Assembly (NCBI RefSeq): GCF_005222805.1 | Contig: NZ_STGC01000005.1 | Location: 1-64,000 of the forward strand | Source of the DNA: Devosia sp. FKR38 | Lineage (GTDB): Bacteria > Pseudomonadota > Alphaproteobacteria > Rhizobiales > Devosiaceae | Direction of reading: 5' to 3' | DNA: 64,000 nt | In this document: positions 49,558-57,243 of the stretch, one piece after another | Layout of the letters: each line of letters starts with the position of its first letter | Numbering within the stretch: the stretch's first letter is position 1 | Translations under genes and position numbers: made by a program | Notes under the pieces: model-generated | What the model was told of the DNA's origin: nothing | What the model saw: the letters and a program-made list of their open reading frames with translations, nothing else | Database searches by the model: none

Positions 49558-49886
49558 GTGATCCTTGGGCGGAGCAGTTCGGTTCCGAAATCTCTTGAGC
49601 CAGGGCGCCGAGGACGCACCCAAGTCTGCTTTGCTCTTCCCCTCGCCAAAATCGGCCAGGCCGCTCGGGGCCCATTTCAGTCATTCAGCAGGACCCGGGC
49701 AACGGCAAGAAGGGGGCCGTATCCGGCCTGTCCATTCTTGGCGGTGAGCTAAGAAAGGCAGACATCGGATGGGAAACGATCCCTGCGGGTTTCGGGGCTG
49801 AACTCGGGCCGACAGCTTTGCGTTGACAGGGGCCAACAGCGGGCATCGGCCCAGCTCGATAACCTCCGGCGTACCACGGGCTGGTT
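49558..49886. other. intergenic stretch with a dispersed repeat copy
   Basis: No gene recognised. Bases ~49645-49692 (GGGCCCATTTCAGTCATTC and flanks) resemble part of the repeat at 60850-60911 (CCCATTTCGGCTGTTCAGCAG), so this may be a third, weaker copy. Confidence 0.4.
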
Positions 49887-49913
49887 GGTGCGGGCCCCGG
49901 TTGGGCCCGCACC
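49887..49913 (-). terminator. hairpin after the small periplasmic gene
   Basis: 11-bp stem GGTGCGGGCCC/GGGCCCGCACC with a 5-base loop, immediately after the stop at 49915. It has no T-run, so termination would not be a simple intrinsic type. Confidence 0.45.
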
Positions 49914-49914
49914 C

Positions 49915-50169
49915 TTACGCGCAGGACCAGACGCGGCGTTTGACGTAGTTGTCACCGACCCGCACGGTGACGGTGCGCAGCCAGCAATCATTGCTATTAC
50001 CCTCGATGACAACGACGCGGCGCTGCGCCGAAGGCGGCGGCAGGTATGGATCGATAATGATCACGCGGTCCTGGGAGCGGTGAACATCGACGACCACGTC
50101 ACCGGCCTGGGCCGGTACCACCAGCAGGCAAGAAAGGGCGAAAAGAGGGACGAGTGCGGCCTTTTGCAT
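49915..50169 (-). CDS. small secreted protein, two cysteines, ECF-regulon candidate
   Basis: 84 aa. Signal peptide MQKAALVPLFALSCLLVVPA with cleavage near AQAG; the mature part (~63 aa) is beta-rich with Cys in NDCWLRTVTV and VWSC, which could form a disulfide. A perfect AGGAGG precedes the ATG at 50169. A promoter-like GAAGGAAAT-N13-CGTA lies 30 bp upstream, which ties it to the ECF regulon at 54 kb. Family not recognised. Confidence 0.75.
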   Translation of the reverse strand: MQKAALVPLFALSCLLVVPAQAGDVVVDVHRSQDRVIIIDPYLPPPSAQRRVVVIEGNSNDCWLRTVTVRVGDNYVKRRVWSCA

Positions 50170-50198
50170 GGAGACCTCCTTTGGGGTTGCCAGACTGA

Positions 50199-50224
50199 TA
50201 CGGAGGGCTTCAGCCATTTCCTTC
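50199..50224 (-). promoter_or_regulatory. candidate ECF-regulon promoter of the small periplasmic gene
   Basis: Minus strand GAAGGAAAT (50224-50216), 13-base spacer, CGTA (50202-50199). One base longer than the other four sites and one -35 mismatch, but correctly placed 30 bp from the ATG. Confidence 0.5.
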
Positions 50225-50248
50225 GGGGCTTTTTGTCGGCGGAGAGGA

Positions 50249-50273
50249 GAAGGAAAGCGTCGACGGCTGCGTA
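50249..50273 (+). promoter_or_regulatory. ECF-regulon promoter of the outer-membrane barrel gene
   Basis: GAAGGAAAG (50249-50257), 12 bases, CGTA (50270-50273); the same elements and spacing as at the sigma gene and the Cys-rich gene. 54 bp from the ATG. Confidence 0.7.
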
Positions 50274-50326
50274 GAACCGGCATCGAGCAGGCGGCAGGTG
50301 ACCGCTGCTCCAGACACGAGGTTCCG

Positions 50327-51091
50327 ATGCGTAAATTCCTTGTCTCCAGCCTTCTGGCCACGCTTGCGCTCGCCCCTGGCGCAGCACGAGCCGCCGACCT
50401 GAACATGCCCGCCATTCCCCAGTTCAATGCCGCCGAGATCTATGCCGCCGATACGCGGATGGACTGGTCCGGCTTCTATGCTGGGTTCAATGCCGGCTAT
50501 GGCTTCGGCCACGAGGACCCCGTGGATCTGCAGGCCTTTCCGGACCGCGATCCGCTGACGGTTGGCGGCGTCACCGCGGAAGGCTGGCTCGGCGGGGTTC
50601 AGGCTGGCTACAACGTCCAGTCCGGCAATCTGGTGTTCGGTCTTGAGGCCGATGTGCAGGGCACCGATTACGGCGGCTCGGGGGTGGCAACGGTGGACGG
50701 CGTCACCGCCAACGCGACCACCGAAGTAGGCTGGTTCGGCACTGTGCGGCCACGCATAGGCTATGCCATGGGCGACGCCCTGATCTATGCGACGGGCGGC
50801 CTGGCCTTTGGCGGTCTTGATGCCACCATCGATGCCACCGGCATCCTGGGCTACAACGGCACGATCGCAACGCTCGATGAGCTGGCCTGGGGCTATGCAG
50901 TGGGCGCTGGCGCCGAGTATGCGATTACCGACCAGATTTCGATCAAGAGCGAATACCAGTTCGTGCAATTGCGGGCGGACGCCACCGGTACGCTGCTCGA
51001 TGCCTCCGGCGTCGATACCGGCGTGGTCGGCTCGAGCCGGGTGCGCTCCAACATGCACGCCGTCAAGGTCGGTCTCAACTTCCACTTCTAG
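50327..51091 (+). CDS. outer-membrane beta-barrel protein (Omp25/Omp31-like)
   Basis: 254 aa. Signal peptide ending at AARAA (~23 residues); MDWSGFYAGFNAGYGFG is the first strand of the Rhizobiales Omp25/31 porin-like barrel, and the C-terminus HAVKVGLNFHF ends in Phe as BAM substrates do. The ATG at 50327 follows ACGAGG. Preceded by an ECF-regulon promoter, which suggests envelope remodelling in the same stress response. Its 3' end is convergent with the exporter operon. Confidence 0.87.
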   Translation: MRKFLVSSLLATLALAPGAARAADLNMPAIPQFNAAEIYAADTRMDWSGFYAGFNAGYGFGHEDPVDLQAFPDRDPLTVGGVTAEGWLGGVQAGYNVQSGNLVFGLEADVQGTDYGGSGVATVDGVTANATTEVGWFGTVRPRIGYAMGDALIYATGGLAFGGLDATIDATGILGYNGTIATLDELAWGYAVGAGAEYAITDQISIKSEYQFVQLRADATGTLLDASGVDTGVVGSSRVRSNMHAVKVGLNFHF

Positions 51092-51117
51092 GCCAAGTGG
51101 GGCCGGCGCGCCGGCCC

Positions 51118-51801
51118 TCACCCCTTTATGCGGCCATCCTCCATCTGGATGACGCGGTCGAACAGGTCGAGGCTACGCTGGTCATGCGTGACAACCAGCG
51201 CAGCCGCGCCATTCCTGCGAGCCGCATCCCGTAGCAATTCCAGCGCCTGACGGCCGCGGACACTGTCCAGCGCCGCGGTTGGTTCGTCCGCCAGGATCAG
51301 GGCCGGCCTCGTCGCGAGGGCCCGGCCGATGGCGACGCGCTGTTGTTCGCCACCTGACAGGCGCCTGGGCAGTTGATCAGCCCGATGCGCCAAGTCCAGT
51401 TCCGCCAGCACAGATCGGGAGAGGGTCCGCCGCTTGCGCGGCGCCATGTCGTTGATCTCGAGCACGACCTCGATGTTCTCGCTGGCGGTGAGGAAGGGGA
51501 TGAGGTTCGGCTTTTGGAACACGAAGCCGACGCCGCGCCGCCTGATGGCCCGCAGCTCTGCCGCCGAAAGGTCGGCCAGCGACAGCGGCAGCCCGCCCAG
51601 TTCTATAGCGCCTGTACTGGGTGGCTCCAACATGCCAGCGATCATCAGCAGAGTGGATTTGCCGCAGCCGCTTGGACCCATCAGCGCCGAGAACTCTCCC
51701 TCGGCAAGGTCGAGATCGACGCCCTTGAGCACCGGCACCAGCGTGTCGCCACTGCGGAAGGTCTTTTCGATACCGGAGAGGCGCAGAGCAAATGCACTCA
51801 T
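51118..51801 (-). CDS. ABC exporter ATP-binding protein (MacB/DevA-like)
   Basis: 227 aa. Walker [10 protein letters not shown] (~42-50), Q-loop [10 protein letters not shown], signature LSGGEQQRV, Walker [14 protein letters not shown]-loop VVTHDQ. LolD/MacB-class ATPase. The start overlaps the permease stop by 4 bp. Third gene of the adaptor-permease-ATPase operon under the divergent ECF promoter at 54197-54221. Confidence 0.87.
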   Translation of the reverse strand: MSAFALRLSGIEKTFRSGDTLVPVLKGVDLDLAEGEFSALMGPSGCGKSTLLMIAGMLEPPSTGAIELGGLPLSLADLSAAELRAIRRRGVGFVFQKPNLIPFLTASENIEVVLEINDMAPRKRRTLSRSVLAELDLAHRADQLPRRLSGGEQQRVAIGRALATRPALILADEPTAALDSVRGRQALELLRDAARRNGAAALVVTHDQRSLDLFDRVIQMEDGRIKG

Positions 51802-52934
51802 GAGAGGATCTCCTGCGCCCGGACGCGCGAAGCCTTCCAGATGCCGATGGCGCTGCCGGCCAACCCGGTCAGCAGCACGGCGCCGCCAACCAGAACCAGA
51901 TCGAGCGGCTGCAGCAGCACCCGGCGCGGGAACAGCGGGACCAGCAGTTGCTGCAGCGCCAGTCCGGCAAGAATGCCCAGCACCGCTAGCAGCGCCGCCT
52001 GCGACACGATGAGGCCGGCAACCATGCCGGGCGAGGCGCCGACCAGCTTGAGCAGGGCAATGGTGTGCTGCTTATCCAGCGTCATGGTGTAGATGGTCAG
52101 GGTAACCACCACAGCGGTGATGACCGTCAACAGGCCGGAAAAGATCAGGATCTGCAAGCGCATGCGCGACAGGCGGCCGTCGATGATGACCTGCTTGTGC
52201 TGTTCGGATGTGAGGGCCTCAAAGTCGCCCAGGCTCCGGATCCGTTCGGCCGTTGCGACGGGGCTGGCCCAGAGGTGGCGGTCGACAAGGACGGCGGAAA
52301 TCGTGCGTGCCGTTGGCCAGAGCAGTTCGGGGTCGCTTACCCCGGCAGCTTGGCGACCGCTGGAGGGCTGCGCCCGAATGGCGTCGAAATCCTGGCTGGA
52401 GACGACGATGATCGGCTCGCCATTTGTTTCGACCAGGCCCTGTGTCCAGCCGACAACCTGCACCGTCTCGGTGCCCAGTTCAATGCTGCTCCCCAAGGGA
52501 ATGCCGCTGGAGCGGTCGACCAACGCCTCTCCGCGCAGCGCTGCCAACGACCGCCCCTTGATCAGCGGCAACCAGGAATGCCCCTCGCTGGGATAGTCCA
52601 TGGCCAGCACGGCCACATTGACACTCTTGCCATCGACGGTGAGCTGCTGGGACAGCAGGTCGAAGCGGCGCGCATCGGCCACGCCCTCTACGGCGCGCAC
52701 CATTTCGACGGTTTCGGCGCCGACCTGGGAGGCATCGACCAGCGGCCCTTCGGTGCCCTCCTCGAAGACCCAGAGGTCTGCTTCGACCCGGTCGACCAGG
52801 TTCAGCGAGTCGGCGACAACGCCGTTATAGATGCCGTTGATAGTCAGGGTCCCGGCGGTCAGCAGGCCGATGCCCAGCCCCGTCAGCAGGAACTTGATGC
52901 CTGAGTGCAGGATATCCTTGATCGCCAGCATCAT
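51798..52934 (-). CDS. FtsX-type ABC exporter permease (DevC-like)
   Basis: 378 aa: N-terminal helix (~12-33), a large periplasmic domain (~35-255), then three helices in the C-terminal third, the MacB/DevC topology. The start MMLAIKDILHSGIKFLLTGL and FEEGTEGPLVDASQV fit the DevC/AttG-like group. 4-bp overlaps with both neighbours. With the adaptor it would export a lipid, peptide or metal-related substrate; the substrate is unknown. Confidence 0.83.
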   Translation of the reverse strand: MMLAIKDILHSGIKFLLTGLGIGLLTAGTLTINGIYNGVVADSLNLVDRVEADLWVFEEGTEGPLVDASQVGAETVEMVRAVEGVADARRFDLLSQQLTVDGKSVNVAVLAMDYPSEGHSWLPLIKGRSLAALRGEALVDRSSGIPLGSSIELGTETVQVVGWTQGLVETNGEPIIVVSSQDFDAIRAQPSSGRQAAGVSDPELLWPTARTISAVLVDRHLWASPVATAERIRSLGDFEALTSEQHKQVIIDGRLSRMRLQILIFSGLLTVITAVVVTLTIYTMTLDKQHTIALLKLVGASPGMVAGLIVSQAALLAVLGILAGLALQQLLVPLFPRRVLLQPLDLVLVGGAVLLTGLAGSAIGIWKASRVRAQEILS

Positions 52935-54181
52935 GGGCCGCTGACCTCGACGCGGCGCCAGCGCCGCAGGCCGTCTCCGTCGATCACGACGTCGCCCGGC
53001 TCCAGGCCTGCCGTGACAGCAACGGCGTCACCGCCGACCTCGCCCAGGCGGATGGCCCGGCGCTCGGCGCGGTCCGCGGTGGAAACAAAGACGAAGGCAT
53101 CCTCGCCATCCCATTGCACCATGCTGGTTGGGACGGCGATCGCTATGCTGCTTCCGGTCTTGATGGTCACGTCGGCCCGCTGACCGATGGCCCAGGCGGA
53201 GGGAATCGATTGCAGGGTCAGAAGGGCCTTGGCCTGCCGCGTGTCCGGAACGAGGCGGCGCTCGATGGAGGCGACGCGGGCCTGCTCGATGTGCCCGGCA
53301 GCGGCGCGGAAGGTCACCGAAGCCGGCTGGCCTATTTGCAGACTAGCCAGGGCCTGCTCGTCGAGCCGCACCTCAATTGCCAGTTGGCCGGGATCGGCCA
53401 GGCTTATCACTGGCGTGCCGGCCGCCAGCACATCCCCGACGCTGACATGGACCGCCGTCACCACGCCGGCAAAGGGGGCAGTGAGCTGGGTGCGCCCATA
53501 GGCGGCCTCGGCGTCGCTGACGCCGGCGACGGCTACCGTTATGTCGGCCTCGGCCGTGACAAGACCGCTTTGCGCCGACGAGAAATTTGCTTCGGCCCCG
53601 GCCAGCGCATCCTGTGCCATGGCCAGATCGCTGTCGCTGATAGTGCCGGCCTCATGCAGTGCCCGGCGACGTGCGAAGGTGACGCTGGCCCGGCTCATAC
53701 TGTCCTGGGCCGCCTTGAAGGTGTTCTCCGCCAGGACCAGCCGTGCAGCGGCGCTGGTCTGGCGGGCATGCGCCGACTGGATAGCGGCACGGGCACTGGT
53801 GTCGTCCAGCTCAGCGATGAGCTCGCCCGGCTGGACCGACTGGCCAACCTCGACGCTGATGCCGGTGATGCGCCCAGACATTTCCGGCCCGATCTCGGCC
53901 TGTTGGCGGGAGACCAGGTAGCCCGGCGCGGTGACAATGCTCGAGAATGGCGCCGCGGCCACCGGAACCGCCTGTACCACCAAAGGCCGCTCCATGGCCC
54001 ACCACCAGAGACCTGCGGCGCCAGCGGCAATAGCCAGCGTCGCCAGAGCAAGCCCGATGCCACGGCGTCGCGGCCTGGCATTGGGCTGGGGCGGCTGAAT
54101 ATCGCGGCGCGGGCCAGGTGCAGGCGGATTGAGGAAGCGCTCATGGTCGTCCAGTTTGGTGATATTGGTCACTGTCTGCAT
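52931..54181 (-). CDS. periplasmic adaptor (HlyD/MFP family, DevB-like)
   Basis: 416 aa. Pro/Arg-rich cytosolic start, one membrane anchor (~41-61, LALATLAIAAGAAGLWWWAM), lipoyl halves (APGYLVSRQQAEIGPEMSGR and PFAGVVTAVHVSVGDVLAAG) around an Ala-rich helical hairpin (~105-200), then beta-barrel and membrane-proximal domains. The short hairpin suggests either a TolC-like partner outside the window or none. First gene of the exporter operon; the ATG at 54181 lies 16 bp from the predicted -10 element. Confidence 0.85.
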   Translation of the reverse strand: MQTVTNITKLDDHERFLNPPAPGPRRDIQPPQPNARPRRRGIGLALATLAIAAGAAGLWWWAMERPLVVQAVPVAAAPFSSIVTAPGYLVSRQQAEIGPEMSGRITGISVEVGQSVQPGELIAELDDTSARAAIQSAHARQTSAAARLVLAENTFKAAQDSMSRASVTFARRRALHEAGTISDSDLAMAQDALAGAEANFSSAQSGLVTAEADITVAVAGVSDAEAAYGRTQLTAPFAGVVTAVHVSVGDVLAAGTPVISLADPGQLAIEVRLDEQALASLQIGQPASVTFRAAAGHIEQARVASIERRLVPDTRQAKALLTLQSIPSAWAIGQRADVTIKTGSSIAIAVPTSMVQWDGEDAFVFVSTADRAERRAIRLGEVGGDAVAVTAGLEPGDVVIDGDGLRRWRRVEVSGP

Positions 54182-54196
54182 TCCTGTTCGCTGAGA

Positions 54197-54221
54197 TACG
54201 TTGCGACTGCCATTTTCCTTC
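54197..54221 (-). promoter_or_regulatory. ECF-regulon promoter of the exporter operon
   Basis: Minus strand GAAGGAAAA (54221-54213), 12 bases, CGTA (54200-54197). It abuts the sigma-gene promoter back-to-back; together their -35 elements form the palindrome TTTTCCTTCGAAGGAAAG (one end mismatch). Confidence 0.7.
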
Positions 54222-54246
54222 GAAGGAAAGCGGCCATCCCGGCGTA
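54222..54246 (+). promoter_or_regulatory. autoregulatory promoter of the ECF sigma gene
   Basis: GAAGGAAAG (54222-54230), 12 bases, CGTA (54243-54246), 30 bp from the ATG at 54277. Autoregulation is the rule for ECF sigmas, so this copy anchors the motif. Confidence 0.75.
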
Positions 54247-54276
54247 CAGGGGAGGAGAAGGACAGCGGGGCTCGTC

Positions 54277-54843
54277 ATGGACGACGTCAGCACGAGCGAT
54301 GAGGCGCTTGTCGCCGAGGTGGCAGGCGGCAGTCAGCGCGCCCTGCGCCTGCTGATGGATCGGCACATGGCACGCGCCATCCGGCTGGCGGATCGGATGT
54401 CCGGCAACACCAGCCATGGTGACGAGATCGGCCAGGAGGCTTTCGTGCGGGTGTGGCACCATGCTCGCCGCTTCGACCCCGGCCGCGCGCGGTTTAGCAC
54501 CTGGCTGTACCAGATCGTGGTCAATCTCGCCCTGGACCGGCGCCGCCGCCGCCAGCATGCGCCGCTCGAATATGCCCAGCACGTCGCCTCGGCAGAGGAA
54601 TCGGGCGAGGATAGGCTGCTGCGGAACGAGCGCGATCAGCTGGCGGCGGCGGCGCTGGCGACATTGCCGGAGCGACAGCGCGCGGCGATCGCGCTGTTCT
54701 ACTATGAAGGCCTGAGCGGGCGGGAGGGGGCGGCGGTGCTGGACGTTTCGGAAAAGAGCTTTGAATCGCTGCTGTCGCGCGGCCGCGCCGCCTGCCGACA
54801 GTTCGTCGCTGAACAGGCGCGCAAAAATGGAGAAGATAAATGA
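54277..54843 (+). CDS. ECF RNA polymerase sigma factor
   Basis: 188 aa. Region 2: GDEIGQEAFVRVWHHARRFD and RARFSTWLYQIVVNLALDRR; region 4: LPERQRAAIALFYYEGLSGR and VSEKSFESLLSRGRAACRQF. GGGGAGGAG precedes the ATG region. Its stop overlaps the anti-sigma start (ATGA). Genes with the shared GAAGGAAAG-N12-CGTA promoter surround it. The inducing signal is probably periplasmic (metal or envelope stress), judging from the two proteins encoded behind it. Confidence 0.88.
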   Translation: MDDVSTSDEALVAEVAGGSQRALRLLMDRHMARAIRLADRMSGNTSHGDEIGQEAFVRVWHHARRFDPGRARFSTWLYQIVVNLALDRRRRRQHAPLEYAQHVASAEESGEDRLLRNERDQLAAAALATLPERQRAAIALFYYEGLSGREGAAVLDVSEKSFESLLSRGRAACRQFVAEQARKNGEDK

Positions 54844-55259
54844 CCAGGGAAGAGTTTGAAGCCAATGTCGCGGCCTATGGAGCGCAGCTGCATCGCTGGC
54901 CCGAACAGCGGCACCAGGCGGCCCTGACGGTAGCCGGCGAGCCCTGGGCGCAACAAATGTTGGCGGAGGCCGCGGGGCTTGATCTCCTGCTGAGCGGCCC
55001 CGGCCAGGTTGATCCAGCACGTGTCGGCAGAGCAATAGGGGGTGTGACAGGACGTATTGCAGCACGGCCGGCATGGCGCATCACATGGCAGCAGTGGCTG
55101 GCGCCGGTGACCGGCTTTATCACCGCCGGAGTGCTGGGTGTTGTGGTGGGCGTCGCTATCACGCCGCAACCGCAGCCCGAACTTGTCGCCGTCGGCCAGC
55201 TCTTCGCCGCCGCTATGTCTTACAGCGACTCGGCATTGTTGCAAGGCCTGGGAGGCTGA
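54840..55259 (+). CDS. single-pass anti-sigma factor
   Basis: 139 aa. The cytosolic part starts REEFEANVAAYGAQLHRWPE, the YGADxxRWPxxxRxxA pattern of alphaproteobacterial ECF anti-sigma factors, with LDLLLSG before a membrane helix (~88-110, WLAPVTGFITAGVLGVVVGV). The short periplasmic tail could contact the next gene product. Coupled to the sigma gene by ATGA. It lacks a zinc-binding HxxxCxxC motif. Confidence 0.75.
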   Translation: MTREEFEANVAAYGAQLHRWPEQRHQAALTVAGEPWAQQMLAEAAGLDLLLSGPGQVDPARVGRAIGGVTGRIAARPAWRITWQQWLAPVTGFITAGVLGVVVGVAITPQPQPELVAVGQLFAAAMSYSDSALLQGLGG

Positions 55260-55261
55260 CC

Positions 55262-55702
55262 ATGTCGCGCATTCGCATCCTGGCCATCGTGCTCATGCTG
55301 TCACTGGTGGGTAACGCCTTTGCCATTGGCCTCGGGCTAACGCTGAGCAGTCGGACACCCGCTGTCATCCGTCTGATCGAGCCGGTACCGGCTGAACTGG
55401 CCGAGCGTGTGGCCGCGATGCTGCCAGCCCCTGCCGCGGACGAGCTGCGTGCCCGGCTGACCGCGATGGAGGGGGTCATAGCCGACCACCGTGCTCGCTA
55501 TCGACAGGTGCTCGTTGACGTGGCGTTGGTACTGGGGACGGAAACGGTCGATGTCGATGCTCTGACTGAAACGATCACTGCTGCCCGCAAGGAACGTGCT
55601 GCCATCGGGGACCAACTGACCCAGGCGTTTGCCCAAACTGCTGCCACCCTGCCGCTGGAAACCCGCCGCCGGCTGGTCGAACGATTTCTCGCTCAGCAGT
55701 GA
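55262..55702 (+). CDS. periplasmic metal-sensor-like protein (CnrX/Spy class)
   Basis: 146 aa with one N-terminal membrane anchor or signal (SRIRILAIVLMLSLVGNAFA) and a long all-helical periplasmic domain of antiparallel type (ELAERVAAMLPAPAADELRA ... RYRQVLVDVALVL ... AFAQTAATLPLETRRRLVER). This is the heavy-metal-resistance/CpxP-like fold used to sense metals or misfolded proteins. 2 bp after the anti-sigma gene, so the three form a sensing module: sensor, anti-sigma, sigma. Confidence 0.75.
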   Translation: MSRIRILAIVLMLSLVGNAFAIGLGLTLSSRTPAVIRLIEPVPAELAERVAAMLPAPAADELRARLTAMEGVIADHRARYRQVLVDVALVLGTETVDVDALTETITAARKERAAIGDQLTQAFAQTAATLPLETRRRLVERFLAQQ

Positions 55703-55703
55703 C

Positions 55704-55728
55704 GAAGGAAAGTGTCCTCACGGCCGTA
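55704..55728 (+). promoter_or_regulatory. ECF-regulon promoter of the Cys-rich protein gene
   Basis: GAAGGAAAG (55704-55712), 12 bases, CGTA (55725-55728), 32 bp from the ATG at 55761 and immediately after the sensor gene stop. Confidence 0.7.
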
Positions 55729-55760
55729 TCATCGGGGAATTCAATCCCGAGGAGTTGTGG

Positions 55761-56048
55761 ATGACTGTGCCCATGAACAAGCGTTTCTTCACAGGTGCGT
55801 GTCGCGCCTATGGCTTCGCCTTATTTGCATTGCTCGCCAGCGCGCCGGCTGCGCTGGCGCAGCAGTCGCAGTCGCAGACGCAGCCGCCCAGTCCCGAGCA
55901 GAAGGAGGCCTGCATGCAGGATTTCCGTCGCCTGTGCCCAGGCACCATGCCCGGTGGCGGCCGCGTTAAGCAGTGCTTCGCCGACCACTATGAGCAACTC
56001 TCGCCGCTCTGCCAGGCGGCGTTTGACGCATCGGCCACGGCGGGCTGA
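55761..56048 (+). CDS. small secreted cysteine-rich-repeat protein
   Basis: 95 aa. Signal peptide (MNKRFFTGACRAYGFALFAL, cleavage after AALAQQ), a Gln-rich linker, then EACMQDFRRLCPG ... KQCFADHYEQLSPLCQAAF: four Cys spaced as in the Cys-rich FGFR/GLG1-type repeat (PF00839), forming one helical disulfide repeat. GAGGAG precedes the ATG at 55761. Under its own ECF promoter. Possibly a metal- or peptide-binding periplasmic protein; role unknown. Confidence 0.8.
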   Translation: MTVPMNKRFFTGACRAYGFALFALLASAPAALAQQSQSQTQPPSPEQKEACMQDFRRLCPGTMPGGGRVKQCFADHYEQLSPLCQAAFDASATAG

Positions 56049-56085
56049 CCAGACTCCGCTCACTCCAAGTATTGCGTGGCGGTTT

Positions 56086-56114
56086 CCAGGGTCGTTGCCG
56101 GGCAACGACCCTGG
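56086..56114. repeat. 14-bp perfect inverted repeat (terminator-like)
   Basis: CCAGGGTCGTTGCC and GGCAACGACCCTGG around a single G, 38 bp after the Cys-rich gene. No T-run follows. It may terminate transcription or be a small palindromic repeat element. Confidence 0.6.
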
Positions 56115-56204
56115 TATGACAGAACCCGCCGACCCGAGATCGACCCAACTGCAGACGTCCGGCCGCCGTGACGTGCATGCAAGTACTGACATGCCTTTCG
56201 GAAA

Positions 56205-56474
56205 ATGACTTTAGACGAGACGGAAGAACGCATTCTCAAGGCTGTGCTGGCGGTGGCCGAACAAACTGGGTTTAGCGCCTAGACCACGAAGCGCGTCGCG
56301 ACCACCGCGGGCGTCAACGAGACCACCCTGTTGCGACGCTTCAGCTCAAAGCGGCGCTGTTGGCGGCGGTGTTCGAGCACGAGTCCAGCTGCATCGGCGG
56401 CGAACTGGGCGTTCATATCGGTGACGTCCGCGCCGACCTGCTGTGCATCACCAACGCGTTGTGGGGTGGCTGAA
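56205..56474 (+). pseudogene. degenerate TetR-family regulator gene
   Basis: The ATG opens MTLDETEERILKAVLAVAEQ, then an in-frame TAG at 56280-56282, then TTKRVATTAGVNETTLLRRF, a TetR helix-turn-helix. A frameshift near 56340 switches to LKAALLAAVFEHESSC ... ITNALWGG and stop. Stop codon, frameshift and lost C-terminal domain (~85 of ~190 residues remain) show a dead gene. Confidence 0.75.
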
Positions 56475-56949
56475 CCCGCCGCAGTGATCATTCCGGCATC
56501 AGCGCGGCCAGGGGATAGTAGTGCTTTGCGCCGGACAAGCCTGTGCCATGTGGAACAGGGCATGCCGAGAGCGCAATCCGAGGTCGTTGCACTATTCGCC
56601 ATATGCCGTGCCAGCGGAACAGCCCGGTTGCCCTCGGCTCGCGCAGTGGCCGCCCATCCGGGTGTTGAGCCCAGACTCAAAGCGAAGTGAACCCATGACG
56701 GCTGTGGGGCATTGCGATGGGCCACGCAACTGGCCGAACTGGGGTCGGAAACCGCCGGGCAGCAACGCGCCCCAGCTAGGCCGTTCAGTGCATTTTCCTG
56801 AAAGCGGACATCGCCGCCGGGCCCCGGGCACGACCAGATGGGGCTAGAAAGCGGTCTTTCCTGTCGCGAGCCAGTGACCGCAGCCTGGGGCCAGAAGCGC
56901 TCTCCCAGCAACTTGATTTCTGCGGTCGAATCGCGGAGTTTTGCCACGC
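56475..56949. other. intergenic stretch with dispersed repeat copy A
   Basis: No intact gene. Bases 56733-56790 (GGTCGGAAACCGCCGGGCAG and flanks) are about 80% identical, by eye over ~58 bp, to 60850-60911 in the same orientation; the two copies bracket the cobalamin-controlled cluster. Confidence 0.5.
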
Positions 56950-57130
56950 TTTCGGTTCCGCCAGATGCGCGGATTAAAAGGGAACACGGTGCGGATTACC
57001 CATCAGGGGCCAAAACCGTGGCTGCCCTCGCAACTGTAAGCGGCAAGTGACCGGCACATCGCCACTGATCCGAAAGGGTTGGGAAGGCTGCCAGAAACGA
57101 TTGAGCCGCGAGCCAGGAGACCTGCCAGGA
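56950..57130 (+). promoter_or_regulatory. cobalamin riboswitch
   Basis: Landmarks in order: AAAGGGAACACGGTG (56977 on), GCTGCCCTCGCAACTGTAAG with the B12-box core, CACTGATCCG...GGGTTGGGAAGG, then GCCGCGAGCCAGGAGACCTG with the conserved B12 box. It matches the adenosylcobalamin riboswitch family. It precedes a ferredoxin-like gene and a BtuFCD-type importer. Limits are approximate. Confidence 0.9.
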
Positions 57131-57218
57131 GCGCAAAACCATGTAGCCGGGCGAGGTGTCCCGGCAGGGGGCGCGATTGAGACCTGACACGGATTCCGTG
57201 GCACAGGCGACATATGGG

Positions 57219-57239
57219 CCTTCTCCTGTTGGGAGAAGG
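57219..57239 (+). promoter_or_regulatory. RBS-sequestering hairpin of the cobalamin riboswitch
   Basis: CCTTCTCC-TGTTG-GGAGAAGG; the 3' arm is the ribosome-binding site, 4 bases before the ATG at 57244. Its location ~90 bases after the aptamer fits translational OFF control by B12. Confidence 0.65.
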
Positions 57240-57243
57240 TCAG

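Noticed and set aside
49915..56048. Reading the bufferin operon as part of the GAAGGAAAG-N12-CGTA regulon
   Set aside because: No copy of this promoter was found upstream of bufA; that operon carries a different TGTAACG-N16-CGAA element.
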